Below are positions 18,324 through 28,627 of a stretch of 64,000 bases of DNA, piece after piece. Position numbers and translations under genes: made by a program. Source of the stretch: Aculops lycopersici (taxonomy: Eukaryota; Arthropoda; Arachnida; Trombidiformes; Eriophyidae); assembly GCA_015350385.1 (NCBI GenBank), contig WNKI01000001.1, forward strand, positions 6,287,563 to 6,351,562, read 5' to 3'. Under the pieces are notes generated by a model. That model saw nothing but the letters and a program-made list of their open reading frames with translations. It was not told the DNA's origin and did not search any database. The stretch's first letter is position 1. The number at the start of each line of letters is the position of its first letter.

Positions 18324-18543
18324 TGACGATCGATATACTCGCAATAAACACCTGCTAATGGCGATGCATTTCGTTGAGTTTCAGAAGTCGAACACAGCGG
18401 TGTTCTTGCCGCTATCAATGATTTATCTCATCTGTATCTGATTGATAGATGAGCGACTTGTTATATTATCTGACGATGGTGGGACGAATTAATACCCGAG
18501 CACCACTCATTATATTCTAAAATTCCCGAGGATAACCCTCAAG

Positions 18544-19998
18544 ATGCTTTCGACAACAGTTCTCGCCTTCTTTTGCTTAGCAACAACACTGACAGGAAGT
18601 CAGGTGTTGGCGCTCGACAATGGACTAGCAAAAACACCTCCAATGGGCTGGATATCATGGGAAAGGTTTCTCTGCAACACAGATTGTAAGTCACATCCAG
18701 GTGAATGCATCGACCAACAACTGTACTTGGATATGGCAAATAAAATGGTCAGTGATGGGTACAAGAATGTTGGCTACGATCGCATCAATATCGACGATTG
18801 TTGGTCGGAGAAAAGGAGAAATCAGCAGCAACAGTTAATTCCGGATCGCGAACGATTCCCCATGGGTATTGACGGATTATCTAGGGTGATTCACAGGCTG
18901 GGACTTAAGTTAGGCATCTACGGAGATTGCGGAACTGCAACTTGCGCTGGTTATCCCGCTCAATTGAAGAGTCAGAGTAACCTTGAGGACAATTACTTCG
19001 ATTTAGATGCTCGGAGATTAGCCGAGTGGCAAATTGACTCGTTCAAATTCGACGGCTGCAACATCGACCCAAACCAAGCTGAGTCCATTTGTCCCAAGAT
19101 GGCCAAGGCTTTGATGCAAACTAACAGGTCCATCCTATTGAGTTGCGAGTGGCCATTTTACAAATTAAGATTTGGAAAGGGCAATCCAGATTATCAGTTG
19201 GTCAAGGACAGTTGTAACCTATGGCGCTACTACGACGACATAACAGATTCATGGATTAGTATTCTATCCATCGTTGACTTTACCGTCAAGATGCAAACGG
19301 ATATCGTCAAATACCATGGACCAGGGGGTTGGTTTGATCCAGACCAATTGGTGATTGGAAACTTTGGTTTGAGTCTGAGGCAAGCTCAGGCTCAGATGGC
19401 TATCTGGTCTATTTGGTCAGCACCACTGTATATGAGCAACGACCTGAGATCCATTGAGGCTGATATGGCTGAAGTGCTAAAGAATAGAAAAGTTATAGCT
19501 ATCGATCAGGACCCAATGGGTGTCTTTGGTATGATGGTTACCGAGTACCCCGACCATTCGGTTCAGGTGTTTGTCAAGCCAGTGATGCCTATCATCAACA
19601 GTTGTCCCTCATTTGCCATCATCTATCTAAATCGTCGCACTTTAGGAAATGAGCTGATGGTTAGCTTCAAATTACGAGACATAATCACAAAGGCACCAAT
19701 CAGCTTGGCGGCTCAGAGATACAATGAGATCAATGGATCCGGTGGAGTTGCATTCAATGCTGACGAATGCAAGAAACGTCTGGCTTTAGCTATGACTCGA
19801 GAACGTAACATTGTGCCTTTGGTTCCAGGTGCCAAACCATTAGAGCCAAAGTTAGAGGAGACAGTGGTTAAGTATACGGTGGAGGATTTGTTCAACGATG
19901 GACCGACGGTTCCAATATTCATCAATTCTAATCTAGAAATGAAGGTCAAACCAAGCAGTGCTTGGATGGTGAAGCTTGTGGAGATTGTCCAGAAGTGA
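18544..19998 (+). CDS. Glycoside hydrolase family 27, alpha-galactosidase A-like
   Basis: The 484-residue, single-exon protein has a signal peptide (about 1-24) and mature sequence starting LDNGLAKTPPMGW, the conserved start of GH27 enzymes. These are lysosomal or secreted enzymes that remove terminal alpha-galactose or alpha-GalNAc. The nucleophile is Asp170 in FKFDGCN and the acid/base is Asp232 in CNLWRYYDDITDSW. Substrate choice in this family depends on a loop: alpha-galactosidases have CEWPL, alpha-N-acetylgalactosaminidases CSWPA. This protein has CEWPF, so alpha-galactosidase activity is favoured. WFDPD replaces the usual WNDPD. The C-terminal beta-sandwich is longer than in human GLA. 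Confidence 0.95.
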   Translation: MLSTTVLAFFCLATTLTGSQVLALDNGLAKTPPMGWISWERFLCNTDCKSHPGECIDQQLYLDMANKMVSDGYKNVGYDRINIDDCWSEKRRNQQQQLIPDRERFPMGIDGLSRVIHRLGLKLGIYGDCGTATCAGYPAQLKSQSNLEDNYFDLDARRLAEWQIDSFKFDGCNIDPNQAESICPKMAKALMQTNRSILLSCEWPFYKLRFGKGNPDYQLVKDSCNLWRYYDDITDSWISILSIVDFTVKMQTDIVKYHGPGGWFDPDQLVIGNFGLSLRQAQAQMAIWSIWSAPLYMSNDLRSIEADMAEVLKNRKVIAIDQDPMGVFGMMVTEYPDHSVQVFVKPVMPIINSCPSFAIIYLNRRTLGNELMVSFKLRDIITKAPISLAAQRYNEINGSGGVAFNADECKKRLALAMTRERNIVPLVPGAKPLEPKLEETVVKYTVEDLFNDGPTVPIFINSNLEMKVKPSSAWMVKLVEIVQK

Positions 19999-20222
19999 TC
20001 CATTCATCGTAAACAATGAGCTCGCCTAAACTTTCAAGTAAAGCTGACTGAGATAGAAGAAAGATGTTTATGCAAATTAGAGTGTAGGTTTATATATATA
20101 TTGTCAGTTAAAGTTGTGATTTTAGTGTATCAACAGATGTTTTTTTGCTGGATTCAATCGGAGTTAATGGTTGAAACTTGAGCTTTTGTAAACATATATC
20201 AAGGATTTAGAATCCATCGTGA

Positions 20223-21014
20223 TCAGCCTTTCGTCCTCTTTCTCAACGTTTCTGAACTCTGGGCTTTAGGAGCGGAGGTTTCCTTCACTTCCTCTGTATC
20301 ATCCAAGTCGCTATCATTGGATTTATCTGTCTTCTTCCTTGAAGCAACATTTGACCTGCTCTCTTGGGCGGCCTCTGGGTATCTTGGAGGACAGAACTGG
20401 TCGACTACAAAAACTAGCAGTAGACCCAAAGTAGTTCCGACGGCCACTGTGCATAAGGCAAATATTAGGTACGAGATGTAGTATGGTAGCCCAACATTGT
20501 CAACTAAATGATTGTGAATGTCACGTAAGGCCATGGATATACGGAATGAGTAGGCCAAGAATGACATTTGTAATGTGTCTGGCGCAATCCATCTTGAAAC
20601 CGGCTCAATTTTCTTCCAGCCATTCTCTTCGATAAAATTAATCAAGGCAGTGTGCTCTCTTGGGCCACTGTAAAGCCGAAAGATTCCATCTTTAACATGG
20701 TAGATAGTTGGAAGCCCTCGAACCATGAATCTTCCACTCAAACCTGGATTGATGGTTACATCAGCCGTGGCCACTTGGATATTCAAATCGTCTGACCAAT
20801 CAGCGAACTTACGCCATTCTGGTTCGAGTTTTTTACAAGCCGGACACCAGGGAGCAAATAGGTCAACCATCCATTCTCCATGCAACAATTGTGACCAATT
20901 ATCTTCATCTAATACTACTGGTCCCTTATTGTTGCCACTTCTCGCCGCCTCTGTTGTTTGTATGGTAAAGATGGCCAGAACCAGTATTATGGCGAAAGTT
21001 GTGATTATTTGCAT
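20223..21014 (-). CDS. Tmx1: Thioredoxin-related transmembrane protein 1 (TMX1)
   Basis: From the ATG at 21012-21014 the protein has 263 residues and begins with a signal peptide (MQIITTFAIILVLAIF). The frame extends 33 codons upstream to 21113, but that start would bury the signal sequence. A thioredoxin domain carries the TMX1-specific active site CPAC in APWCPACKKLEPEW. It also has NPGLSGRFMVRGLPTIYHVK and the IEPVSRW segment. One transmembrane helix (ISYLIFALCTVAVGTTLGLL) is followed by an acidic/basic cytosolic tail. TMX1 is an ER membrane oxidoreductase acting on membrane-bound clients. Adjacent to RIOK3, which is on the same strand, with about 420 bases between. Confidence 0.95.
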   Translation of the reverse strand: MQIITTFAIILVLAIFTIQTTEAARSGNNKGPVVLDEDNWSQLLHGEWMVDLFAPWCPACKKLEPEWRKFADWSDDLNIQVATADVTINPGLSGRFMVRGLPTIYHVKDGIFRLYSGPREHTALINFIEENGWKKIEPVSRWIAPDTLQMSFLAYSFRISMALRDIHNHLVDNVGLPYYISYLIFALCTVAVGTTLGLLLVFVVDQFCPPRYPEAAQESRSNVASRKKTDKSNDSDLDDTEEVKETSAPKAQSSETLRKRTKG

Positions 21015-21435
21015 TTTTGTTGTGCAATAGTATTTACCGGGTTTGTTGGGCGTCATGTTGATGGTTTGTTGGATTATATAATTGTATATGATAAAAATAC
21101 TAATAGCTGTCACCTTCTACATCGGAGGTGGTAAATAAGTATATTCAGCCGCTGCTCATTTTAGAGTGGTACGTGGGTAAAAGAATTCGATTTGCAATCA
21201 CACGTACCGAGAGATTCACCTGTTTGACTCTGCATGCGTGCGCGCGCTTGTTCAAATGGCATATAATGGCTGATTCCCCGATACTCATGAAGCATGAGTA
21301 ACCTTCAACTCATCTGACGACAAAATAAAATTTTTTTAAGAATATAGAGGGATTCGGGAGGCTACATTGATCGTGGAGGGCCAAAATGAAAGCTTTGGCA
21401 ATAGAAATCATGGTAAATTTTATTGGAGTAACTGT
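21015..21435. other. Intergenic, TMX1 upstream and RIOK3 3' end
   Basis: No coding signal beyond the TMX1 leader. Contains an alternating purine-pyrimidine stretch TGCATGCGTGCGCGCGC near 21,232-21,248. Confidence 0.5.
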
Positions 21436-23034
21436 TTAAGCTTCCTCACGTGGGACCTCCTTTTTGAGTCCAGTAGAGTTCAACATGGTTTCAAAACAAT
21501 CCGATTTACCATACTTTCGATTCGTGTTCTCATCTCTCTGCATCAGCTTCTCATTTCTTGGAAAGTCCTCAATCTTAGCCCAGAACTCGACATCCTTGTC
21601 ATGTAAATCCTTGTCGCAAATCAGCTTGTAAAGGGACTTGGCATCCAAAATTTCAGTGAGACCTGCCTTAGCGTAGAAGTCCAATATGTTTTCGCAATCT
21701 CTGTACAAGAAAAAGTTCGCATTTGGATGCGAGCTAAACATGGACTGACTAACATCAATAACATAAACTTGATCCTGATGCCAGAGTAAATTATACTCCG
21801 ATAAGTCGCCGTGAATTAATTCGCAATTCTTGTACATCCGGCACATTATATCGACAACTTGTTCGTAAGAGTTGCGCAACTGTGTGTCATCTAAGTGAGC
21901 ATCCTTGAGTTGCGGTGATGGACTTGCATTTGATCCTAAGAAACTCATCACAAGAACGTGTTTCTTGAGCGATATTGCGTCGGGACAATTGATATTCTCC
22001 CTTCTCAACAACTTGAGATTCTTGAACCCTCTTTCAGCCCATTTGTTCAATGAATCACTCTTGGACTTTGGCTTGTCGAACTTATAAGATGGACACTTGG
22101 ACTTGTTGTAGGTGTCTCGAGTCTTGAAGGCGACATTACTATTCGAGTTGAATATCTTGATGGCCACCTCTTGTTCTGGTAGGTCTTCGTGATCGCGACC
22201 AGTGGCATGTAAAACAGTCGACTCTTTGCCATGACCGATGACACCGTTCAAAGTTTCGATTTTGTGGGCTATCTGAAGACCATCCATGATGGCACGAGTT
22301 GCGTCGCTCATTTTGCACGATTGGATGTCCTCGAGGATACGCTCGTTTTCGCGCTCCTTCTTGTCAAACAATCTTTGCGAGCAACGTCGTGAGCTCTTCT
22401 TCGAGTGGACCTTCAACTTGTTATAGACATAGTTGGTAATTCTAAAGTCATCTTTTTTGCCACCAGCGTCGCCTGTTTGTATGTCCGTCTTGAGCTCCAT
22501 CAATCTACACATGTTCTTTCGACTTGAAGTTGGGATGTCGTGTTTGGTAATGACATTGCCCTCTTCGTCGATCACAAATCCCTGCTTTCCCACCATGCGA
22601 CTCTTTTGCTTGATTTCGTCGCGTTCAAAGATGTCCCAAGCAGTATCGAGATTTGCAGAATCGCGGTCGATGTTCTCGTCGTCACTCTCATAAAGAGACT
22701 CATCTGGAACCGAGGTATTGAAACTTGCGTTGCGCTTGAATCTATCCAAAGAGACTCCAACTTTAGACTGGCCATTCAACCTGGCCTCTTCGCGTTTCAG
22801 CTGATTATTGAAGTCAGTGTCGAATTGTTTTTGAAGCACGATTGCTAAAGCGGCATCACTTGCACAATCGCGCTCATGTTCTGCCTCCTCGCCGGCTATT
22901 TTGGCGGCCAGGAGAGCATCCTGCTGGATTTGATAGTCGTCATTTTGTGAGCCAGTTCCATTGTTACTAACGCTAGAGTCGCTAACTAATTCTGAGATAG
23001 ATAGGAGTTCATTGGTTGATGCTGATTGTTCCAT
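21436..23034 (-). CDS. RIOK3: Atypical kinase RIOK3
   Basis: A 532-residue single-exon protein. The N-terminal half carries RIOK3-specific segments: DAALAIVLQKQFDTDF, LKREEARLNG and ITKHD, matching human LLAKALQMQYDREYD and ITTKHD. The RIO kinase domain covers about 260-500: flexible P-loop NGVIGHGKES (263-272), ATP-binding Lys293 in VAIKIF, catalytic loop HGDLSEYN with Asp410 and Asn415, and metal-binding Asp427 in IDVSQS. The catalytic loop has Gly where most RIO kinases have Ala (HADLSEYN). RIOK3 acts in cytoplasmic pre-40S maturation. The start ATG agrees with the usual N-terminal length. Confidence 0.92.
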   Translation of the reverse strand: MEQSASTNELLSISELVSDSSVSNNGTGSQNDDYQIQQDALLAAKIAGEEAEHERDCASDAALAIVLQKQFDTDFNNQLKREEARLNGQSKVGVSLDRFKRNASFNTSVPDESLYESDDENIDRDSANLDTAWDIFERDEIKQKSRMVGKQGFVIDEEGNVITKHDIPTSSRKNMCRLMELKTDIQTGDAGGKKDDFRITNYVYNKLKVHSKKSSRRCSQRLFDKKERENERILEDIQSCKMSDATRAIMDGLQIAHKIETLNGVIGHGKESTVLHATGRDHEDLPEQEVAIKIFNSNSNVAFKTRDTYNKSKCPSYKFDKPKSKSDSLNKWAERGFKNLKLLRRENINCPDAISLKKHVLVMSFLGSNASPSPQLKDAHLDDTQLRNSYEQVVDIMCRMYKNCELIHGDLSEYNLLWHQDQVYVIDVSQSMFSSHPNANFFLYRDCENILDFYAKAGLTEILDAKSLYKLICDKDLHDKDVEFWAKIEDFPRNEKLMQRDENTNRKYGKSDCFETMLNSTGLKKEVPREEA

Positions 23035-23732
23035 TATTGATTGCTTGGAAGGGTTTCTTTGCTTGGGATGGCTACTGAGATCACAGTTATAGTATTGACT
23101 ACTGTTTCCAAAATTGATAGTTGGCTAAGCTTTCTGCTATGTTTGCAACAAGATTCAATCTTGTTTTCGTGTGTTGCCAATCGATCGAGTCAAGAATGAT
23201 GAGGTTAGATTCTTGTCCGATCTATTAACTATATATATATTTATAAGAGATAAGGATTCAATGGGAGAATAATAGTGGTAAATCAAAATACACGTTATGG
23301 TGTAGCGATCGAAATATAAATGAAAATAAAGGGATAGCGGCCACAAAAACTAAATACGATGCTTGGGACATGTATGGGTGTTGTGAAAATTTCGTGCGCA
23401 CCTCGTTTCTCGCTGCAATACAAGTATCCAAGTTTGTTCGTGTTCGTGTCACTAGGCCGAGAAGTACAGTCCATTGCATGAAAGACGATGCATACACTTC
23501 AAGTCGTTCAAGAGTAAGCTTGCACCTGTTCCATCTAGACAGTACGTGATGTACCTCCCTCCTCACTTTTCAGTACTCTGTATAGATCTCTCGACCGACC
23601 GTTTAGGTATATAATCTAACGACACTTATTGATTAGGATGGTCATTTGACAGTAAAAAGTAATATAAGCTTCAGTTTTCTTGCATTTTAGTGATTTATCA
23701 ACATATTGTAGAAGCATCAAATACAAAACAGT
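23035..23732. promoter_or_regulatory. Divergent promoter region, RIOK3 / SDR
   Basis: About 700 bases between divergent starts. AT-rich, with a TATATATATATTTATA-like stretch at about 23,230-23,245. No supported gene. Confidence 0.45.
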
Positions 23733-24506
23733 ATGAAGATCGTATTAGTGACAGGAGGTAGTGGGGGTATTGGGGAAGCAACAGCTTTAGAGTTTGCCAA
23801 GTTGGGCTATAAAGTGGCCATAACAGGTAGAAATCTCGAGAGACTCGAGGCAGTAATCACGAAACTCGTCGAAGCCTCACCCAGCAAGTCAAAGGATAAC
23901 TTCCTCTTCATTCAAGCGGATTTTGAGAAACAGGAGGAGGTCGAGCCTGTAGTTGGAGATGTTGTGGCTTACTTCGGCGGACTTGATATACTGGTAAACA
24001 ACGCAGGGTATTCAGGAAGAGGATTGTCATTCGATCATCCGGATTTCTATCAAGACTTTCAGAATATTATCCAAGTCAACCTGATGGCGGCCACCAGGAT
24101 CGCCCAGCTAGCCGTTCCCCATTTGGAAAAATCAAAGGGAGTCCTAATCAATGTCTCATCGGTTGCAGATAGAGTTGCGCTTCCCATGGGCGCATACTGT
24201 ATCTCAAAGGCTGGCCTATCGATGTTGACCAAAACATTAGCCAATGCCCTAGACGGCAAGGGTGTCAGGGTGCTCACCGTGGCGCCAGGGCCGATTGTCA
24301 CAAACTTCTCTGCTCCTGGAGGTATCGAAAGTTTCTCGTCTATGACTGGCCTAAATAGAGTTGGCGAGTCCAAGGAAGTCGCCGATACCATTGTCTTTCT
24401 CTGCTCGGACAAGGCAAGTTTCATCCATGGATGTACCATTGATATAGATGGAGGATATTGCTCGAAACTGAATGGTATGACGAAGATCTCAAACGGTAAA
24501 GTGTAA
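23733..24506 (+). CDS. Short-chain dehydrogenase/reductase (classical SDR)
   Basis: A 257-residue single-exon enzyme with every classical SDR motif: cofactor-binding TGGSGGIG (7-14), NNAG (89-92), Asn116 in VNL, catalytic Ser142/143 in NVSSV, Tyr155 and Lys159 in YCISK, and the cofactor loop PGPIVTNF. Arg33 of TGRN at the end of beta-2 suggests NADP(H) preference (inference). The C-terminal IDIDGGYC is typical of FabG-like members. Substrate cannot be told from sequence. A poly(A) signal lies at 24558-24563, convergent with the Suz12 signal at 24607-24612, leaving very little spacer. Confidence 0.94.
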   Translation: MKIVLVTGGSGGIGEATALEFAKLGYKVAITGRNLERLEAVITKLVEASPSKSKDNFLFIQADFEKQEEVEPVVGDVVAYFGGLDILVNNAGYSGRGLSFDHPDFYQDFQNIIQVNLMAATRIAQLAVPHLEKSKGVLINVSSVADRVALPMGAYCISKAGLSMLTKTLANALDGKGVRVLTVAPGPIVTNFSAPGGIESFSSMTGLNRVGESKEVADTIVFLCSDKASFIHGCTIDIDGGYCSKLNGMTKISNGKV

Positions 24507-24641
24507 CTATCAAACTAGAATTGATGCTGTCGATTGCGGGTACAATGATCAATTTAAAATAAAATCAATCTTGTCTTGTCCAACAAGTATAGTCTCTTGG
24601 GTCTCATTTATTATTTGATTGAGGTGTCGAAGTTGATAATG

Positions 24642-26027
24642 CTAGTTATTGTATAAGGCTCTCTTGGCAGGAGGTGAGTGCTGGCAATGTTCGTTACTAG
24701 TCCGCTTGGTTCCATTCGACTTTGTTGGACTTGAGGTGATGGCTCTCGTCTCTCGATGAGCCAATTTTAATTTTCTAAATTCTCTTATACATTCTAGTAA
24801 ATCTCCTGAACTAATTAATCCAAAATCGAATAAATTAGCCAAATGTAATGTAAAGTTCTTACTTAAATTCTTGGACAGTATAGTTGGGCCCTCGACTTCA
24901 ATGAAATCAAAGCATGCTTGGCGAATATGACTGTCAGCCTTGTACTTATAATTCTTCATAATATGCAAGTTCCATAACTTCAATATTTCCTTCTCTCCCT
25001 CGTTAACATCTGCAAATTCATCAATCATTAGTTGAGTTCTCTCGCGTAACCACTCAGGATCCATATCAGCCTCACTGTCTATATCATTCTCGTTAGGTTT
25101 GATAGGTAAACAGGTGGAGGTGTGGTAGTAGAGGCGACCGTAGGAGATATCAACGTCTGGTTCGAACTCATCAGACTCAATATCGATATTTTCTGGATTT
25201 GAGTTAATCTTATGCAACTTTGTATCGGCAGTGATTTTCTTTACCCTAGTCCTGAAGAAGATGATCTGTGTAAACGAATCCCTTGGTGTTGGAAACTGAG
25301 GCCTGAAACTGAAGTCTCTAGTGATGTTGTGGCCTGGATACTTGAAGCCACAATATGAACCGTCAAAGGAAGGATTGTGCGTCATCTCAATCACTTTATG
25401 GCCTGTTACTGGCTCTTCAACTATGTTGAAATTGCAACGTTGATGCGAAGTCTTCAAGTGCATCATCAGGGAGTCACGAGCCCAGAAATTACGGTTGCAC
25501 CAGGCACAACAGAAGCCAATTGTCATAGTCTTCTGAGAGGTTTTTTCGGGATTGTTGCAAACCCAACGATAATAACAGATGACATAACCATCGCTGGTTG
25601 CAAGCTCATTATTTGGTAATCGATGGGTCGCGTTCTTTCCGCTTCGTAGGAGGGTTGGTGTGACCTTCTTGATTCCATTCCCATTGGTACCATTGACATT
25701 ATTTGATCTATTCAATTCACTAACATTATTGTTGTTGCTGGTGGTACTATTAGTCAGATTCTGTTTTTGCTTGGCCTTTCTCGCTAAAGCTGCTTGTTTT
25801 AGGCGGTCACATATTACATTCAATGAAACAGACTTTCGCGCTGGGTTCCTCGTGATGTTTCTTTTAGGGCGATTCTGAATCACATAGCTTAGGGTTCTGA
25901 TGAGATATAGTGGCTGTTTCCTCCATGTATTTCTAAGATATTTGTAAATTTGACTTGTTTTCTGAAATGTTTGCCGATACGCTTCAATATTTTGCAGTTC
26001 ATTGAGTCCACTAGAGAGATCGGTCAT
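24642..26027 (-). CDS. Su(z)12: Suz12, Polycomb repressive complex 2 subunit, short form
   Basis: The 461-residue protein is clearly Suz12. Residues 13-80 match the N-terminal region (QIYKYLR, LIRTLSY, where human has QIYRFLR and LHRTLTY). The C2H2 zinc finger has Cys174, Cys177, His190 and His195, followed by FDGSYCG. The VEFS box spans about 298-420 (RLYYHTSTCLPIKP, DPEWLRERT, VNEGEKEILKLWNLHIMK), which binds and activates the EZH2-type methyltransferase. Between the N-terminal region and the finger only ~65 low-complexity residues (Asn/Ser-rich, 85-145) are present, where human SUZ12 has roughly 280 residues including the C2-like domain. It is a single open frame, so the loss is not a missed intron. 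PRC2 deposits H3K27 methylation. Confidence 0.93.
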   Translation of the reverse strand: MTDLSSGLNELQNIEAYRQTFQKTSQIYKYLRNTWRKQPLYLIRTLSYVIQNRPKRNITRNPARKSVSLNVICDRLKQAALARKAKQKQNLTNSTTSNNNNVSELNRSNNVNGTNGNGIKKVTPTLLRSGKNATHRLPNNELATSDGYVICYYRWVCNNPEKTSQKTMTIGFCCAWCNRNFWARDSLMMHLKTSHQRCNFNIVEEPVTGHKVIEMTHNPSFDGSYCGFKYPGHNITRDFSFRPQFPTPRDSFTQIIFFRTRVKKITADTKLHKINSNPENIDIESDEFEPDVDISYGRLYYHTSTCLPIKPNENDIDSEADMDPEWLRERTQLMIDEFADVNEGEKEILKLWNLHIMKNYKYKADSHIRQACFDFIEVEGPTILSKNLSKNFTLHLANLFDFGLISSGDLLECIREFRKLKLAHRETRAITSSPTKSNGTKRTSNEHCQHSPPAKRALYNN

Positions 26028-26745
26028 TTTCTTTGAGTCTAGTCCTAATGTTGAATAGTAATTTAATTGCTTGTTGGCTAATGATATTATAGGAATATAG
26101 TGGCTTCTCTAGATTGATTCTGAAATAAAACTATAAAATTAATAATTTCTCATGATCCTAATGTGACATTTCATTATGGACAGCACACACGCGGTTGGTT
26201 TATTCGAAGGAAAGACCAAAAATGCAATGTTTTGATCGCCACAGTGAATACGCTTATAAGCTCACGCACAATGTTTTTTGTTAGCGTTTAGAAGTTTGCA
26301 AATTGCAATAGAGAGGTGAGTTTGAACAAGTGTCTATATCTAATTAGGATCCACTCGTCGGAATGCAAAACTTTTCCATCTTTTATGAGGTGATGCTATC
26401 AACCATGATAATTGTATACAACAAAAAAGACTCTTTGCATCCATCAAAGATGTTCAAGGATGCTATGAGGAGTCGTGCGAACTGGTGTTGTATTTTTGGG
26501 CGGCCGTTTGTCATCATAATGATCACTTCAATTGTTATTTCGGGGTCTACAAACTTACTAACTAACTGACTCGATGAACATGTTTAAACTGAATTGAAGC
26601 GAGAAATCAAAAAATTGGAGACATGATTGATTTGTCTGAATGTAGTCATGCAGTTGGACCTCTCGTCATATCAAATCTATACATTGAGATATTTACATCT
26701 TAATTATCCAAATAGATCAGTGGTGATCATAGTAGTTTGCAACGA
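26028..26745. other. Intergenic, Suz12 upstream and Derlin-1 3' side
   Basis: No convincing gene. A 68-codon plus-strand frame at 26363-26569 has no recognisable features. Confidence 0.5.
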
Positions 26746-27619
26746 TTAATCCTCTAACCTCCTACCTCGGCCCCAGTTATATCCTGTCGGCGCTGTGGCT
26801 CCGGCAGCTGTGGTCGCTCTAGGCACTGGCTGCGCTGTTCTAGCGGTCGGCTGGCTAGGCGCCATGAAGGCAGCCTGTCCACCATCTGGAAAGAGGCGAT
26901 ACAAAAATTGAGGTGTTTGTAGTAATGTAACACCTTGGTCGGCTGGGTACTTCATCATAACAAAGTAGTATAGGTGACCAACTAGAATGCCGGCTAGTTC
27001 TGAGATTCCTCCGCCACCTAGTAAGAAGTTCATGCCAAACAAAGCCCATGGTAAGTATCTTGCCTTAAACCTAGTGCCGAACCAGAAGCTAACTATCTGG
27101 TCTTGGTTAATCATGCAATAGACATAAATCACGCTCATAACCATGGGATCCATGAGCATGTAGATGCCGAGCGCAAGTGAGAGCATCTAGTTGGTTTGGT
27201 GGTGTTTTTGTTTGTTTATCGCGAATTGAAGATAAAATGTTAGAAGCCATTGACATGGACTCGAGAAGCCTACTCATCAACAAAATACTCACCACTAATG
27301 CTATCCAATTAAACAAGAATAAAAAGGCATAGTCGGCTGTTCGACCACTGAAGAAGCCCATCTCAAGGTTCTTGGAATAATTGTAAATGAAATATAAGTT
27401 GACTAAAAAGTGAAACCCTCTGTTGCCGGTCAGTGGGTAGTATAATAGTGAAGTCAAGGGCTTCCAGAGATTAAGGGTTGTTATGAAATCTGTGGTTAAC
27501 AGCATAGTATAGGGACTGAATACATTGAATCTACATAAGAGGGGTAGTGCCAGGGAGCCGGCAAACCAGTGCCTCGTTATGAGAGGCATTTGGTTGAAAA
27601 AATCTGCAATCTCGGCCAT
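26746..27619 (-). CDS. Der-1: Derlin-1, two exons
   Basis: Exon 1 is 27293-27619 (109 codons) and exon 2 is 26746-27186, with a 106-base GT-AG intron (donor GTGAGT). The spliced protein has 255 residues. It matches Derlin-1 throughout: ITRHWFAGSLALPLL, LVNLYFIYNYSKNLE, GRTADYAFLFLFNWIALV at the splice, and VSFWFGTRFKARYLPW followed by GHLYYF. Derlins are rhomboid-fold pseudoproteases that help extract misfolded proteins from the ER membrane. The C-terminus ends YNWGRGRRLED, corresponding to the SHP box (human HNWGQGFRLGDQ) that recruits the p97/VCP ATPase; the central Phe is replaced by Arg. Confidence 0.97.
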
Positions 27620-27982
27620 TTTTCCTTGGGTCTAGTCTTGGTACACAACAATAATATATCAGTTGCTATACTTGATTGATGGAAATATTGCGAGTATTAA
27701 TTTGGATGATCCAAACTGTATTGGAGAATGATTCTTTTTTACGGTTTCTCTAAGTGACGTTTCACTAAGGAGACCACATACGCGGCGGATTTAGCCGAGG
27801 AAAATGTGTATTTTTTCTGTGCGGCTAAAATATAATGTTTTGGTACATAAGCCGCAATGGATTAGCTCGAAAGATGCAGACACATTTCAAGCTTGTTCAC
27901 AACACATTAAAGAGGCTCGATTTTACAAATGTCAACCATCTTATTAGATTAGCAAAACCCCCTTATATAGAAATCTTAGATC
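27620..27982. promoter_or_regulatory. Divergent promoter, Derlin-1 / Kish
   Basis: A 363-base spacer between divergent starts. TTATATAG lies about 20 bases before the Kish ATG, too close for a normal TATA unless the leader is extremely short. No other feature. Confidence 0.45.
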
Positions 27983-28198
27983 ATGTCAGCTTTATTTGAC
28001 TTTTCCAGCCTCCTTGTGGTTATACTATTGTTTATTTGCACCTGCACATATATTAGACACTTTGCACCATCCTGGATGGATAGATGGAAGAAAGGGATCT
28101 CTGGCATTCCATGGAAAGCTGCGAGAATAGGTGAGAGGAAGAGTGGTTATGTGGCAGCCTTCTGTGTCTTTATGGCAATCTCAACAATAGTCTGGTAA
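27983..28198 (+). CDS. kish: Protein Kish (TMEM167 family)
   Basis: A 71-residue membrane protein, the exact family size. The start MSALFDFSSLLVVILLFICT matches the human Kish-A start MSAIFNFQSLLTVILLLICT, and ARIGERKSGYVA matches ARIGERKSPYVA. There are two hydrophobic segments, at about 8-24 and 56-71. The family acts in the early secretory pathway at the Golgi. Single exon; AATAAA at 28238-28243, 40 bases after the stop. Confidence 0.97.
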   Translation: MSALFDFSSLLVVILLFICTCTYIRHFAPSWMDRWKKGISGIPWKAARIGERKSGYVAAFCVFMAISTIVW

Positions 28199-28627
28199 AG
28201 GGTTTGCCGAAGGACAAACTGATGCAACAAACGTGTAAATAAATATGAAATGAAATCAAAAAACCAAATGGGGACAAATCTCCCGTATTGGTGGCGTTGA
28301 ACCTAATTTATCACCGGGTATGGATATGTCAATTTACTACTTGTACATGCATCATAAACAAGAACTGTCAGAAGATTTAGCACAACAAATATTTACTATC
28401 TCTAGGAGTAGTACCATCAGTAGAACTGGCCTGCTAGCGCTTCAAATACAGACCGTTAGTTCTTTTTATACTCTTTGAGGCAACTGGTGGGCCTTTTATT
28501 AAATGTTGGTGTATCAATATAAATTTATTGTGCCGCATACGGCTAGTTACATGAAAATGACGGGCACGTTTTCTTACGGTCAAATAAAGTTGTGCAACAG
28601 AGTTTCCGTTGATGTGAGTAACAATAT
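28199..28627. other. Intergenic, Kish to LIMP-2-like gene (convergent)
   Basis: Contains the Kish poly(A) signal and the 3' flank of the scavenger receptor gene. No other feature seen. Confidence 0.5.

Noticed and set aside
26363..26569. 68-codon plus-strand frame between Suz12 and Derlin-1
   Set aside because: No homology, no clear promoter or poly(A) signal.
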